Origin: Rhodococcus sp. IEGM 1379
GTDB lineage: Bacteria > Actinomycetota > Actinomycetes > Mycobacteriales > Mycobacteriaceae
Reading direction: 5' to 3'
NCBI RefSeq assembly: GCF_030056815.1
Contig: NZ_JASHKR010000005.1
Location: 1 to 64,000, forward strand
Length of the DNA: 64,000 bases
In this document: piece by piece, positions 29,031 through 41,918 of the stretch
Layout: each line of letters begins with the position of its first letter
Position numbering within the stretch: the stretch's first letter is position 1
Program-made: the position numbers and the translations under genes
The notes under the pieces: model-generated
Database searches by the model: none
What the model was told of the DNA's origin: nothing
The model's input: only the letters and a program-made list of their open reading frames with translations

Positions 29031-29471
29031 ATGGCTGAACAGACCCCTGACAAGACTGCATCCACCGAACTCTGGGTAGAGCGCACCGGAACCCGCCGGT
29101 ATACCGGCAAGAGTTCTCGCGGCGCCGAGGTGTTGATCGGCTCGGAATCCGTACCGGGAGTGTTCACGCCGGGCGAACTCCTCAAGATTGCATTGGCAGC
29201 CTGCTCGGGTATGAGTTCCGATTTCCCCATCTCGCGGCGTCTCGGTGACAACTACGACGCCACCATCCGGGTATCGGGGACGGCGGATCGGGAGAACGAG
29301 GTGTACCCGCAACTGGACGAGGTCCTTGAACTGGATCTCAGCGAACTCGACGCGGACGCCCAGGAGCGATTGATCACGTTGATCGAACGTTCCGTCGAGA
29401 AGGTCTGCACCGTCGGTCGCACCCTCAAAGCCGGTACCAAGGTCACGCTGACAATCGACACGGACGCTTGA
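29031..29471 (+). CDS. OsmC/Ohr family peroxiredoxin-like protein
   Basis: The 146-residue OsmC-fold protein has TPGELLKIALAACSGMSSDF, carrying the first cysteine of the family, and VEKVCTVGRTLKAG with the second. Both peroxidatic and resolving cysteines are therefore present, which fits organic hydroperoxide reduction. It is the counterpart of Rv2923c, downstream of fpg. The ATG at 29031 gives the conserved N-terminus; an upstream ATG eight codons earlier lacks a ribosome site. The next gene overlaps its stop. Confidence 0.9.
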   Translation: MAEQTPDKTASTELWVERTGTRRYTGKSSRGAEVLIGSESVPGVFTPGELLKIALAACSGMSSDFPISRRLGDNYDATIRVSGTADRENEVYPQLDEVLELDLSELDADAQERLITLIERSVEKVCTVGRTLKAGTKVTLTIDTDA

Positions 29472-30388
29472 TGCTCCGCGCCGGCGGTGTCGTCGCTGCG
29501 CTGGCAGTGAGTTACGCTGTGGCAGTTGCAGGTCCGGCGGCTGCGTCAGTCGGGGACGGTTGCGGTCAGTGGACGTCGACGCTCGTCACTTCCGGCGCGG
29601 GGATGCTCGAAAATCTGGAGTTCGACAGGGCCGGGTCGATGGTGCTGTCGCAATCGGCCCTCGTCGGTCAGGGTTCACTGCTGACGGTGTCCCCGGACGG
29701 AAGTCGAAAGACTCTGGTGAACAACGTGAACGGGGCTGGCGGGCTGGTTGCACAAGATGGTGCTGTGTATTTCACCACCGGAAACTCCACTGTCTCAGGC
29801 CTGTTCGGGATCTCGGATGGAACACTGGGACGGGTTGATACCTCAGATGGTTCGGTGACCACCGTCGCCAATTCTCTGGTGATGCCCAATGGCCTTGTCG
29901 CACTCGGTGGTGATCGTTTTCTGACGACGCGAACTCTTACCGATCCAGGACTCACGGTGATCGGGCGTGACGGCCAGGTGACGGTGGTGCGCAAAGATCT
30001 GGGGACCGTCAATGGTTTGGCACGTTCGGGCCGGAATGTCTTTGTCACAACAACGTTCGACCTCACAACGGCGATCCACATTCTCGACGCCGACGATCTG
30101 ACTGGGCCGGTGAGGACCATCACGCTTCCGGGCTTCGGGCCGGTCAACATGGCTGACGATCTCACAGTTGGTCCGGATGGGGCGTTGTACGTGGCGTTCA
30201 ATGCCGGTGGGAAGGTTGTGCGAGTGGATCCGGAGTGGGGCACGTCGTGTGAAATTGCAGTCGGTCTGCCGTTGACGTCGGCGGTGAAGTTCGGCGGCGG
30301 ACCGGGCTGGGATCCGAATGCGTTGTACACCACCAGTTTTCTGGGTGACGTGCACCGCCTTGACCGAGTGAGCGGTGCTCCGGCGTGA
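29471..30388 (+). CDS. Exported SMP-30/beta-propeller-like protein
   Basis: The 305-residue protein has a signal peptide (residues 1-27, ending VAGPAAAS). It is followed by repeated propeller-type strands, such as LEFDRAGSMVLSQSAL, LVAQDGAVYFTTGNS, LTVGPDGALYVAFNAGGKVVRVD. The repeated DG-x-hydrophobic motifs resemble the gluconolactonase/SMP-30 and NHL groups, but I see no definite active site, so the function is unassigned. The ATG at 29471 shares a base with the osmC stop, and the acylphosphatase start overlaps its stop, so it is translated within that operon. I do not recall a counterpart here in mycobacteria. Confidence 0.8.
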   Translation: MLRAGGVVAALAVSYAVAVAGPAAASVGDGCGQWTSTLVTSGAGMLENLEFDRAGSMVLSQSALVGQGSLLTVSPDGSRKTLVNNVNGAGGLVAQDGAVYFTTGNSTVSGLFGISDGTLGRVDTSDGSVTTVANSLVMPNGLVALGGDRFLTTRTLTDPGLTVIGRDGQVTVVRKDLGTVNGLARSGRNVFVTTTFDLTTAIHILDADDLTGPVRTITLPGFGPVNMADDLTVGPDGALYVAFNAGGKVVRVDPEWGTSCEIAVGLPLTSAVKFGGGPGWDPNALYTTSFLGDVHRLDRVSGAPA

Positions 30389-30663
30389 CTGATCAGGTGC
30401 GGTTGACCGCGTGGGTACACGGATTTGTCCAGGGCGTCGGGTTCCGTTGGTGGACCCGCGCGCGTGCCTTGGAGTTGGGTTTGGTCGGGTACGCGTCGAA
30501 TCAACGAGACGGTCGCGTTCTCGTTGTCGCCGAAGGTGATCGAGAGTCCGCTGACAGGCTGCTCGCGCTGTTGCGTTCGGGTAGCACTCCGGGAACCGTC
30601 GACCTGGTGGTGGAGAGTTGGGACACAACGCGGGGAGACCTGTCCGGGTTCGTCGAACGCTGA
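30385..30663 (+). CDS. acyP: Acylphosphatase
   Basis: The 92-residue enzyme hydrolyses acyl phosphates. It has the signature [18 protein letters not shown] with the phosphate-binding Arg, and [17 protein letters not shown] with the catalytic Asn. The GTG start overlaps the upstream stop by 4 bp. smc begins 25 bp after its stop, the acyP-smc arrangement seen in mycobacteria. Confidence 0.95.
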   Translation: MTDQVRLTAWVHGFVQGVGFRWWTRARALELGLVGYASNQRDGRVLVVAEGDRESADRLLALLRSGSTPGTVDLVVESWDTTRGDLSGFVER

Positions 30664-30688
30664 CTCCGAGGACGGTAAAGTTTCATCC

Positions 30689-33600
30689 ATGCACCTCAAG
30701 AGTCTGACGCTCAAAGGCTTCAAGTCCTTTGCGTCGGCAACGACTCTTCGGTTCGAGCCTGGCATCACGTGCGTCGTCGGGCCCAATGGTTCCGGAAAAT
30801 CCAATGTCGTCGACGCGCTCTCCTGGGTGATGGGTGAGCAGGGCGCCAAGGCGCTTCGCGGCGGAAAAATGGAAGACGTCATCTTTGCGGGAACGTCCGG
30901 CCGAGCACCACTGGGCCGCGCCGAAGTGACGTTGACCATCGACAACTCCGACGGCGCGCTCCCGATCGACTACTCCGAGGTGTCGATTACCCGTCGGATG
31001 TTCTTGGGCGGCGCCGGCGAATACGAGATCAACGGCTCGTCGTGCCGGTTGATGGACGTACAGGAACTGCTCAGCGACTCGGGAATCGGTCGCGAGATGC
31101 ATGTGATCGTCGGGCAAGGCAGGCTCGCTGCGATCTTGGAGTCGCGCCCCGAGGATCGTCGAGCGTTCATCGAGGAAGCCGCCGGCGTCCTCAAACATCG
31201 GCGCCGCAAGGAAAAAGCAGTACGCAAGCTCGATTCGATGCAGGCCAACCTCGCTCGGCTGAGCGACCTCACGGCAGAATTGCGACGCCAACTCAAACCA
31301 CTCGGACGTCAGGCTGAGGTTGCTCGCCGCGCCCAGACGGTGCAGGCAGACCTGCGTGATGCCAAGATGCGATTGGCTGCCGACGATCTGGTGACCAAGC
31401 GCACCGATTTGAACGACCAAGCGCAAGACGAGAAGGCGGCGCGCGAGCAGCACAATCAGGTGGCGGCCGCGCTTGACGAAGCCAATCTGGAACTGGGTCG
31501 GCAAGAGCAAGCGTTGGCGCGGCTCACGCCCGGTGCAGAAGCTGCGGCGCAGAGTTGGTTTCAGCTGTCGGCTCTCGCCGAACGCGTCAATGCAACGGTG
31601 CGCATTGCCCGGGAACGTGCGCGTCATCTCGATACCGAACCCGTCGGTGGCCGCACCCAGGATCCTGACGAGATGGAGGCGCGCGCCGACCGTTTGGCAT
31701 CGGAGGAAGCCGAACTGGTCGAGGCTGTCGAGATTGCGCGCGCAGCCTCCGAAGCAGCCCGTGAACAACTGTCGGCTACCGAAGACGCTGCCGCAGAAGC
31801 GGAACGCGCTCACATAGCGGAAGTTCGGGCCGTCGCAGACCGCCGTGAAGGCTTGGCCAGGTTGTCGGGTCAGGTAGATACTCTCCGGACGCGAGTCGAA
31901 TCGGTGGATGCCGATATGGCTCGACTCACCGAAGCCGTCGAGGAGTCGACGCGCCGCGCCGCCACTGCCGAGGAAGAGTTCGAGGCGGCGTCGGCGAGCA
32001 TCGGCGATCTCGACGCCGGTGAGGTCGGACTCGACATCAATCACGAACGGGCGCTCGAGGCTCTTGGTCTGATCAATCGGCGAGTCGACGAGTTGCGTGC
32101 CGAAGAGAAGTCGAGCGGACAACGCATTGCTTCGCTCCGCGCACGCGTCGAAGCACTGTCAATGGGGTTGCAGCGCAAGGACGGCGCCGGTTGGCTCCTC
32201 GAGCACCTCGAAGGCGTTACCAGCTCGCTGGCTGGCGAGATGCGTGTGGAACAGGGAGACGAAACCGCGATTGCCGCGGCCTTGGGCCCGGCAGCGGATG
32301 CCGTTGTCGCGCAATCGCTGAACGTTGCTCAGTCGGCGGTGGCAGCTCTCGTGGAACGCGATGGTGGTCAAGCGTCGTTGATCGTTCGCGGTGAGGGCGA
32401 GACTTCTGTATCGGTCGATCTCCCTCCGGGTGTTCGACGCGCCGTCGACGTCATCGAGTGCCCCGACGATCTGAGGGCCGGAATCAATGCCTTACTGGGC
32501 GACGTCGTTCTGGTTGAGAACCTCGACGATGCGGTTCGAATAGTAGCTGAGCACCATGCAATTCGCGCCGTCGACAAATCCGGAAACCTCCACGGAACGG
32601 GTTGGCTCATCGGCGGCTCCGATCGACGTCCGAGCACACTCGAAGTCCAAGCCGCTATCGACATCTCTGCCGCAGAGTTGGACCAGACGCAGGCGCGGTC
32701 CGAGGAATTGGAAGCAGCATTGGCAGGGGGACTGGCCGAGCAGGCTGCACGGCAGGAAACCGCGGAACAGACTCTGGCTGCGCTCAACGAGTCGGACGCA
32801 GCGATGTCCTCCATCTACGAACATTTGGGACGCTTGGGTCAGGCAGTCCGTACCGCGAACACAGAATCGGAGCGGTTGAGCGCCCAGCGCGATCGCGTGG
32901 AATCAGGTCGGGATGAATCTCTCACTGCGCTAGCAGAATTGGAAGAACGTCTCAGGCTTGCCGAGAGTGACGGGTCCGCCGAGGCGGGAGCGCCGGAATC
33001 AACCGCCACCGACCGCGAGATGGCAGCAGCGGCACTAGCCGAAGTGCGCATCGTCGAAATGGATGCGCGGCTCACCGTGCGAACTGCCGAGGAACGAGCC
33101 GAATCCGTTCGAGGCAAAGCAGATTCGCTGCGCCGCGCCGCGGCGGCTGAACGGGAGGCACGGGTTCGCGCCGAGCGGGCACTGAAAGCGCGCGCTCACG
33201 CCGCCGAAGTTGCTGCGGCTGTTGCAGAATCCGGCCGACGAGTGGCGACGGAACTCGAGGGCGTCGTCGCGTCGGCGCTGGCGCATCGTGACGAACTGTC
33301 ACAGGCGCGAACCGAATGCATGGCAAAACTCGATCAGGTTCGAGAGATCGTCAAAGCGCTCACCGGGCAGTTGGCGTCGTTGACCGATGCGGTTCACCGC
33401 GACGAGGTGGCCAAGGCCCAGGCCGCGCTGCGCATCGAGCAGCTCGAAGAGTCCATTCTCGAGCAGTACGGGATCGGCCTCGACGATCTGATTTCCGAGT
33501 ACGGACCAGATGTGGAACTGCCCCCGACAGCGCTGGAGTTGGAAGAGTACGAGCAAGCCAAGGAGTGCGGCGAGCAGGTCACCGCGCCGGTGCCCGCGCC

Positions 33601-34273
33601 GTACGAGCGAACCACCCAGGAGCGTCGAGCCAAGCGAGCCGAGAAAGACCTCGCGACTCTCGGCCGGGTCAATCCGTTGGCGCTGGAAGAATTTGCCGCG
33701 CTCGAAGAGCGATACACCTTCTTGTCCACACAACTCGAGGACGTCAAAACGGCGCGCAAGGATCTCCTGGACGTGGTGGCGGACGTCGACGCCCGGATCC
33801 TCCAGGTGTTCACCGAGGCCTTCGCGGACGTCCAGCGCGAGTTTGTCGGAGTCTTCGCGACACTATTTCCCGGGGGAGAAGGCCGACTGGTCCTCACCGA
33901 CCCGTCGGACATGCTGACCACCGGCATCGAGGTCGAAGCTCGCCCGCCGGGAAAGAAGGTAAAGCGGCTGTCTTTGCTCTCCGGTGGCGAGAAGTCGCTG
34001 ACCGCCATCGCGATGCTCGTGGCGATCTTCCGCGCCAGGCCGTCACCGTTCTACGTCATGGACGAAGTGGAAGCGGCACTCGACGACACCAATTTGCGTC
34101 GACTCATCGGTTTGTTCGAACAGTTGCGTGAAAAATCGCAGTTGATCGTCATCACGCACCAGAAACCGACCATGGAAATTGCCGACGCGCTGTACGGCGT
34201 CAGCATGCGCGGCGACGGAATTACCGCCGTCATTTCACAACGATTACGCGGCCAAGACCTCGCCGTGCGGTAA
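30689..34273 (+). CDS. smc: Chromosome segregation ATPase SMC
   Basis: The 1194-residue condensin subunit has the N-terminal Walker A in [20 protein letters not shown], two long coiled coils, and a hinge around residues 510-650 ([15 protein letters not shown] onward). The C-terminal ABC signature is [17 protein letters not shown] and Walker B is [13 protein letters not shown]. The ATG at 30689 starts the conserved [14 protein letters not shown]. The frame extends upstream through acyP, but only as an overlap. Confidence 0.98.
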   Translation: MHLKSLTLKGFKSFASATTLRFEPGITCVVGPNGSGKSNVVDALSWVMGEQGAKALRGGKMEDVIFAGTSGRAPLGRAEVTLTIDNSDGALPIDYSEVSITRRMFLGGAGEYEINGSSCRLMDVQELLSDSGIGREMHVIVGQGRLAAILESRPEDRRAFIEEAAGVLKHRRRKEKAVRKLDSMQANLARLSDLTAELRRQLKPLGRQAEVARRAQTVQADLRDAKMRLAADDLVTKRTDLNDQAQDEKAAREQHNQVAAALDEANLELGRQEQALARLTPGAEAAAQSWFQLSALAERVNATVRIARERARHLDTEPVGGRTQDPDEMEARADRLASEEAELVEAVEIARAASEAAREQLSATEDAAAEAERAHIAEVRAVADRREGLARLSGQVDTLRTRVESVDADMARLTEAVEESTRRAATAEEEFEAASASIGDLDAGEVGLDINHERALEALGLINRRVDELRAEEKSSGQRIASLRARVEALSMGLQRKDGAGWLLEHLEGVTSSLAGEMRVEQGDETAIAAALGPAADAVVAQSLNVAQSAVAALVERDGGQASLIVRGEGETSVSVDLPPGVRRAVDVIECPDDLRAGINALLGDVVLVENLDDAVRIVAEHHAIRAVDKSGNLHGTGWLIGGSDRRPSTLEVQAAIDISAAELDQTQARSEELEAALAGGLAEQAARQETAEQTLAALNESDAAMSSIYEHLGRLGQAVRTANTESERLSAQRDRVESGRDESLTALAELEERLRLAESDGSAEAGAPESTATDREMAAAALAEVRIVEMDARLTVRTAEERAESVRGKADSLRRAAAAEREARVRAERALKARAHAAEVAAAVAESGRRVATELEGVVASALAHRDELSQARTECMAKLDQVREIVKALTGQLASLTDAVHRDEVAKAQAALRIEQLEESILEQYGIGLDDLISEYGPDVELPPTALELEEYEQAKECGEQVTAPVPAPYERTTQERRAKRAEKDLATLGRVNPLALEEFAALEERYTFLSTQLEDVKTARKDLLDVVADVDARILQVFTEAFADVQREFVGVFATLFPGGEGRLVLTDPSDMLTTGIEVEARPPGKKVKRLSLLSGGEKSLTAIAMLVAIFRARPSPFYVMDEVEAALDDTNLRRLIGLFEQLREKSQLIVITHQKPTMEIADALYGVSMRGDGITAVISQRLRGQDLAVR

Positions 34274-34315
34274 GCCCTGGTCACTTTCTCTTGCCGAGCC
34301 TGAAAGAATAGCTCG

Positions 34316-35824
34316 GTGACTACCCAGGCTTGGATCATCATCGCGGCTGTAGCGGCCGTAATACTCATTGCCCTCGTGGCTGGTTTCCTGCGCTACCGCA
34401 GCAGTCAGGTGTCGCTCAAGGCACCGGAGACGAAGCCGGAACTCGGTGCCCCCGAGAAGGACAAGTCAGGCGGCTACAAGGCCGGTGGCGGGTTCAGTTT
34501 CAGTGAGGGGTCCACCGCGACGGCACCGCCGGTGACGGTGGAACCGGAAAAGCCCGTCGAGCCGAAACCGATTCCGGTTGTCGAGGAACCGGTCGTCGGG
34601 AAGGCTCCGGTTGTTGAAGGGCCGGTTGTTGAAGGGCCGGTTGTTGAAGAGCCGGTTGTTGAAGAGCCGGTTGCCGAGAAGACGCCGGTCGAAGAGGCGC
34701 CGGTCGAAGAGGCGCCGGTCGAAGAGGCGCCGGTCGTTGAGGAACCCGTCGTCGAAGAGGCGCCGGTCGTCGAGGAACCGGTCGTTGTCGAGGAACCCGT
34801 CGTCGAAGAGGCGCCGGTCGTTGAGGAACCCGTCGTCGAAGAGGTTCCGATCGTCGAAGAGCCCGTTGTCGTGGAACCCGCGCCTCGGGTTCTCGACGAG
34901 ATCGACCCGACCGAGGGCCGGCTTGATCGCCTGCGCGGTCGACTTTCACGTTCGCAGTCCGCGGTCGGTAAGAGCTTGCTCGGCCTTCTTGGTGGCGGCG
35001 ACCTGGACGAGGATTCGTGGGAAGAGGTCGAGGACACCCTGCTGATTGCTGATATCGGCTCGGCGACGACGGAGAAGATCGTCACCACCCTGCGGGCGCA
35101 GATGGCGGCTCGCAGTGTTCGAACCGAGGCGGCCGCACGCGCTCTGCTGCGTGAGGTCCTGATCGCGGAGCTGCGTCCCGAGCTGGATCGCTCGATCCGG
35201 GCAATTCCGCACGACAACCACCCCGCCGTCCTCTTGGTCGTCGGTGTCAACGGAACCGGCAAGACCACCACGACGGGCAAGTTGGCTCGGGTGTTGGTCG
35301 CGGACGGACGACGGGTAATTCTCGGTGCTGCAGATACGTTCCGCGCCGCTGCGGCCGATCAGCTTCAGACGTGGGCTGAGCGTGTCGGCGCCGAGGTGGT
35401 TCGGGGTAAGGAAGGTGGAGACCCCGCAGCGATTGCCTTCGATGCGGTAGCACGCGGTATCGACGAGGGTGTCGACGTAGTACTGATCGACACTGCCGGC
35501 CGCTTGCACACCAAGACCGGTTTGATGGACGAGCTTGGCAAGGTCAAGCGCGTTATCGAGAAGAAGGCATCGGTAGACGATGTTCTGCTGGTTCTCGACG
35601 CCACAGTCGGCCAGAACGGGCTCGCTCAGGCTCGTGTATTCGCTGAGGTTGTCGACATCACCGGCGTTGTGTTGACCAAGTTGGACGGCACGGCCAAGGG
35701 CGGAATCGTCTTCCAGGTTCAGCATGAACTCGGCGTTCCGGTCAAGCTTGTCGGCCTCGGAGAAGGCGCCGACGATCTGGCTCCGTTCGAGCCGGGAGCG
35801 TTTGTCGACGCCCTTCTGGGCTGA
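34316..35824 (+). CDS. ftsY: Signal recognition particle receptor FtsY
   Basis: The 502-residue GTPase receives SRP-ribosome complexes at the membrane. It has an N-terminal transmembrane segment (residues about 6-25, WIIIAAVAAVILIALVAGFL). A Pro-Val-Glu repeat region follows (about 85-190). The C-terminal NG domain has GVNGTGKTTTTGKLA, DTFRAAAADQL, LIDTAGRLH and LTKLDGTAKGG. Its partner Ffh is encoded 4.5 kb downstream. The start is a GTG at 34316. A large inverted repeat follows the stop. Confidence 0.97.
   Translation: MTTQAWIIIAAVAAVILIALVAGFLRYRSSQVSLKAPETKPELGAPEKDKSGGYKAGGGFSFSEGSTATAPPVTVEPEKPVEPKPIPVVEEPVVGKAPVVEGPVVEGPVVEEPVVEEPVAEKTPVEEAPVEEAPVEEAPVVEEPVVEEAPVVEEPVVVEEPVVEEAPVVEEPVVEEVPIVEEPVVVEPAPRVLDEIDPTEGRLDRLRGRLSRSQSAVGKSLLGLLGGGDLDEDSWEEVEDTLLIADIGSATTEKIVTTLRAQMAARSVRTEAAARALLREVLIAELRPELDRSIRAIPHDNHPAVLLVVGVNGTGKTTTTGKLARVLVADGRRVILGAADTFRAAAADQLQTWAERVGAEVVRGKEGGDPAAIAFDAVARGIDEGVDVVLIDTAGRLHTKTGLMDELGKVKRVIEKKASVDDVLLVLDATVGQNGLAQARVFAEVVDITGVVLTKLDGTAKGGIVFQVQHELGVPVKLVGLGEGADDLAPFEPGAFVDALLG
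34574..34882 (+). repeat. Tandem repeat encoding PVVEE/PVEEA units in FtsY
   Basis: About 300 bp consist of 15-bp-like units such as GCCGGTTGTTGAAGA and GGTCGAAGAGGCGCC, encoding PVVEGPVVEEPVVEE and PVEEAPVEEA blocks. Several copies are identical at DNA level, for example three successive CCGGTCGAAGAGGCG units at about 34686-34730. This is a minisatellite in the linker between the membrane anchor and the GTPase, and copy number is likely to vary between strains. Confidence 0.85.
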
Positions 35825-35827
35825 CGC

Positions 35828-35875
35828 CCCTGTGCGCCTTTTTGGTAGCGACCACTACCAAAAAGGCGCACAGGG
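35828..35875. terminator. Perfect 21-bp inverted repeat after ftsY
   Basis: CCCTGTGCGCCTTTTTGGTAG (35828-35848, 21 bases, two arms exactly complementary) pairs with 35855-35875 around a 6-base loop, 4 bp after the ftsY stop. The T-run lies inside the stem, not after it, so it is an atypical but very strong RNA hairpin. It probably ends the smc-ftsY transcript or protects its 3' end. Confidence 0.7.
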
Positions 35876-35893
35876 TTCGCAAAACCCCACTAC

Positions 35894-35909
35894 GAAACTT
35901 ACTTGCAAC
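35894..35909. promoter_or_regulatory. Candidate GlnR box upstream of amt
   Basis: GAAAC-TTACTT-GCAAC fits the half-site pattern of the actinobacterial nitrogen regulator GlnR (two AC dinucleotides nine bases apart, each in a GNNAC/GNAAC half-site). It lies 118 bp upstream of the amt start, where GlnR sites occur in mycobacteria and streptomycetes. It would activate amt-glnK-glnD under nitrogen limitation. Confidence 0.55.
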
Positions 35910-36026
35910 AAAATTGGGTAATTGGTTCACGTCCGCGAAACGCGAGCGCGCCACGGACGAAACACCAGCCCAGCAGTCTTCTACTCAACGACGTGCTACC
36001 CGGCACGTGCGACTAGGAGGTAGTAA

Positions 36027-37331
36027 GTGAGTACCGACGAATTGTTGGCGAACTCCGGTAACGCCGCATGGATGCTGATGGCCGCGTCCCTGGTCCTGCT
36101 GATGACACCTGGCGTCGCATTCTTCTACGGTGGAATGTCTCGCTCCAAGTCCGTGCTCAACATGATGATGATGTCGTTCGGTTCGATGGCCGTTATCGGT
36201 GTCATTTACGTGCTGTGGGGATGGTCGATGTCCTACGGCACCGAAAACATCGGTGGCATATTCGCGAACCCCTTCGAGTTCTTCGGACTCAAGGACAGCA
36301 TCACCGACGCGGACGGTAATTTCATCGCCGGCGCCTGGGGTTATCCCAACGTCATCGATATTGCTTTTCAGGTGACTTTCGCAATTATCACGACCGCACT
36401 TATCAGCGGTGCTTTGGCTGAGCGCGTGAAGTTCAGTACGTGGATGCTCTTCTCGGGCATCTGGGTCACGATTGTCTACTTCCCGCTCGCTCACATGGTG
36501 TGGGGCGGCGGATTGCTTTCGGGTTCCGAGGACGGCATTGCCGCGAAGATGTTCGGAACCATGGTCAATGACGACGGAGTTACCGTCGCCAATGTCGCAC
36601 CGATCGACTTTGCCGGTGGCACGGTCGTTCACATCAACGCCGGTATTGCCGCGCTGGTTCTCGCTCTGATCGTCGGCAAGCGTGCCGGATTCGGCAAGAC
36701 CGCGTTCCGTCCGCACAACCTGCCGTTCGTCATGCTCGGTGCAGCGCTTCTGTGGTTCGGTTGGTTCGGCTTCAACGCAGGTTCGGCCTTTGCTGCTGAC
36801 GGCAATGCCGGTCTCGCTTGGGTCAACACCACCACTGCAACGTGCGCTGCGATCCTCGCTTGGTTGCTCACGGAACGTATCCGCGACGGCCACGCCACCA
36901 GCCTCGGTGCCGCTTCCGGCGCTGTTGCCGGTCTGGTTGCCATCACTCCGGCTGCCGGTGCGTTGAGCCCGGTCGGCTCGATCTTCCTCGGCGCTGTTGC
37001 CGGCATTCTGTCCGCTCTGGCTGTCGGCCTGAAGTTCCGCTTCGGCTTCGACGATTCGCTCGACGTTGTGGGTGTCCACTTGGTTTCCGGTCTGTGGGGC
37101 ACTATCGGTATCGGATTCTTCGCTACGTCGACAGGGTTGTTCTACGGCGGCGACTACAAGCAGTTGGTGGTTCAAATCGTGATTGCACTTTCAGCTCTCA
37201 TCTTCACCGGTGTTCTCACCGCGATTATCGGCTTTGCTCTCAAGCCTCTCGGCTGGCGAATCTCGCCCGAGGAAGAAGCTCGCGGCATTGACGAGACCCA
37301 ACACGCAGAGACCGCATACGACCTCGCGTGA
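36027..37331 (+). CDS. amt: Ammonium transporter
   Basis: The 434-residue membrane protein has about 11 transmembrane helices and family motifs: LMTPGVAFFYGGMSRSKSVLNM, DFAGGTVVHINAGIAAL (first of the twin histidines), LLWFGWFGFNAGSA, and VVGVHLVSGLWGTIGIG (second histidine). It imports ammonium or ammonia and is gated by the PII protein made from the next gene. The GTG at 36027 follows AGGAGG at good spacing. Confidence 0.98.
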   Translation: MSTDELLANSGNAAWMLMAASLVLLMTPGVAFFYGGMSRSKSVLNMMMMSFGSMAVIGVIYVLWGWSMSYGTENIGGIFANPFEFFGLKDSITDADGNFIAGAWGYPNVIDIAFQVTFAIITTALISGALAERVKFSTWMLFSGIWVTIVYFPLAHMVWGGGLLSGSEDGIAAKMFGTMVNDDGVTVANVAPIDFAGGTVVHINAGIAALVLALIVGKRAGFGKTAFRPHNLPFVMLGAALLWFGWFGFNAGSAFAADGNAGLAWVNTTTATCAAILAWLLTERIRDGHATSLGAASGAVAGLVAITPAAGALSPVGSIFLGAVAGILSALAVGLKFRFGFDDSLDVVGVHLVSGLWGTIGIGFFATSTGLFYGGDYKQLVVQIVIALSALIFTGVLTAIIGFALKPLGWRISPEEEARGIDETQHAETAYDLA

Positions 37332-37351
37332 TCAGCACTTGATTAGAGTGA

Positions 37352-40223
<2,872 letters not shown>

Positions 40224-40240
40224 AGACACTCCGGGACGGT

Positions 40241-40274
40241 TACGTCCGCATCGGCTGGGATCGGTGCGGACGTA
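40241..40274. terminator. Hairpin between glnD and ffh
   Basis: TACGTCCGCA (40241-40250) and TGCGGACGTA (40265-40274) form a perfect 10-bp stem with a 14-base loop, 17 bp after the glnD stop. There is no T-run, so it is a possible Rho-aided or weak terminator. Confidence 0.4.
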
Positions 40275-40337
40275 GCGGCTAGGCTGGTGCCCGAGAATAT
40301 CCACGGCCAACTCGCACGACATTCAGGAGCGCACTCG

Positions 40338-41915
40338 GTGTTCGAATCCCTTTCCGACAGATTGACCGGATCTCTCAAGGATCTGCGTGGTAAGGGTCGT
40401 CTGTCCGGCGCCGATATCGACGCTACGGCCCGTGAGATCCGCCTCGCACTTCTCGAGGCCGACGTGGCGCTGCCCGTGGTGCGCAGCTTCATCGCCAAGG
40501 TCAAGGAACGCGCGAAGGGCGCCGAGGTTTCCGGCGCACTCAACCCGGCCCAGCAGGTCGTCAAGATCGTCAACGAAGAACTCGTTCAGGTTCTCGGCGG
40601 CGAAACGCGTCGACTGCAGTTCGCCAAGAACCCGCCGACGGTCATCATGTTGGCCGGTCTGCAGGGTTCCGGTAAGACCACGCTGGCCGGAAAGCTGGCC
40701 AAGTGGCTCAAGGACCAGGGCCACACGCCCCTTCTGGTCGCCTGCGACCTTCAGCGCCCCGGCGCCGTCACCCAGCTGCAGATCGTCGGTGAGCGCGCCG
40801 GAGCAGCAGTCTTCGCGCCGCATCCCGGCACCTCCATCGGTGGTGGCGACAACGCGCTCGGTGTCTCCGCTGCCGACCCCGTCGAGGTAGCTCGCGCGGG
40901 TGTCGAAGAAGCACGTAACAAGCATTACGACGTGGTCATCGTCGATACCGCCGGTCGCCTCGGTATCGATTCGGAGTTGATGGCTCAGGCCGCCGGCATC
41001 CGTGACGCCGTCAACCCCGACGAAACCATTTTTGTTCTCGACTCGATGATCGGTCAGGACGCGGTCAGCACCGCCGACGCTTTCCGTGAGGGAGTCGGCA
41101 TCACCGGCGTCGTCCTCACCAAGCTCGACGGCGACGCCCGAGGCGGCGCCGCGCTGAGCGTCCGTGAAGTCACCGGCCAGCCGATTCTGTTCGCGTCCAC
41201 GGGCGAGAAGCTCGAAGACTTCGACGTCTTCCATCCGGACCGCATGGCCAGTCGCATCCTCGGTATGGGCGACGTTCTCAGCCTCATCGAGCAGGCCGAG
41301 CAGGTCTTCGACGCCGATCAGGCCGAGGCAACGGCCGCCAAGATCGGCTCCGGTCAGCTCACTCTCGAAGACTTCCTCGACCAGATGATGGCCGTGCGCA
41401 AGATGGGCCCGATCGGCAATCTCCTGGGGATGCTCCCCGGTGCCGGCGGCATGAAGGACGCGCTCGCCAACGTCGACGAGAAGCAACTCGACCGCATTCA
41501 GGCCATCATTCGCGGTATGACGCCGGCCGAGCGTGAAGATCCCAAGATCATCAACGCGTCGCGTCGCCTGCGTATCGCCAACGGCTCGGGCGTCAAGGTT
41601 TCCGACGTCAACCAGCTGGTGGACCGGTTCTTCGACGCTCGAAAGATGATGGCCGCCATGGCCGGACGTATGGGCCTGCCCGGCGCACGTAAGCAGGTGC
41701 GTAGCAAGAAGGGCAAGAAGGGCAAGAAGGGCGGCAAGGGCCCGACGCAGCCCAAGATGCGCGGAGGCTTCCCCGGTATGGGCGGATTCCCGGGTATGCC
41801 TGGCGGAATGCCCGCGGGAATGCCGGATCTCTCCGGGATGCCTCCAGGACTCGACCAGTTGCCTCCCGGGCTCGAAGGCATCGACCTTTCCCAGCTCAAG
41901 CTCCCCAAGAAGTAA
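40338..41915 (+). CDS. ffh: Signal recognition particle protein Ffh
   Basis: The 525-residue SRP54 GTPase has the N domain, G domain (MLAGLQGSGKTTLAGKLA, VIVDTAGRLG, LTKLDGDARGG) and Met-rich M domain (DQMMAVRKMGPIGNLLGMLP). A basic KKGKKGKKGGKG stretch and a Pro-Gly-Met repeat tail (FPGMGGFPGMPGGMPAGMP) follow. The GTG at 40338 has AGGAG eight bases upstream. It binds signal sequences with 4.5S RNA and docks on FtsY. The amidohydrolase gene starts 3 bp after its stop. Confidence 0.98.
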   Translation: MFESLSDRLTGSLKDLRGKGRLSGADIDATAREIRLALLEADVALPVVRSFIAKVKERAKGAEVSGALNPAQQVVKIVNEELVQVLGGETRRLQFAKNPPTVIMLAGLQGSGKTTLAGKLAKWLKDQGHTPLLVACDLQRPGAVTQLQIVGERAGAAVFAPHPGTSIGGGDNALGVSAADPVEVARAGVEEARNKHYDVVIVDTAGRLGIDSELMAQAAGIRDAVNPDETIFVLDSMIGQDAVSTADAFREGVGITGVVLTKLDGDARGGAALSVREVTGQPILFASTGEKLEDFDVFHPDRMASRILGMGDVLSLIEQAEQVFDADQAEATAAKIGSGQLTLEDFLDQMMAVRKMGPIGNLLGMLPGAGGMKDALANVDEKQLDRIQAIIRGMTPAEREDPKIINASRRLRIANGSGVKVSDVNQLVDRFFDARKMMAAMAGRMGLPGARKQVRSKKGKKGKKGGKGPTQPKMRGGFPGMGGFPGMPGGMPAGMPDLSGMPPGLDQLPPGLEGIDLSQLKLPKK

Positions 41916-41918
41916 AAA

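Noticed and set aside
30683-32122. 479-codon frame antisense to smc
   Set aside because: Shadow of the SMC coiled coil; no start signals or motifs.
34474-35280. Ser/Thr/Gly-repeat frame antisense to the FtsY repeat region
   Set aside because: The repeats come from reading the Pro-Val-Glu minisatellite backwards; no signal peptide or ribosome site.
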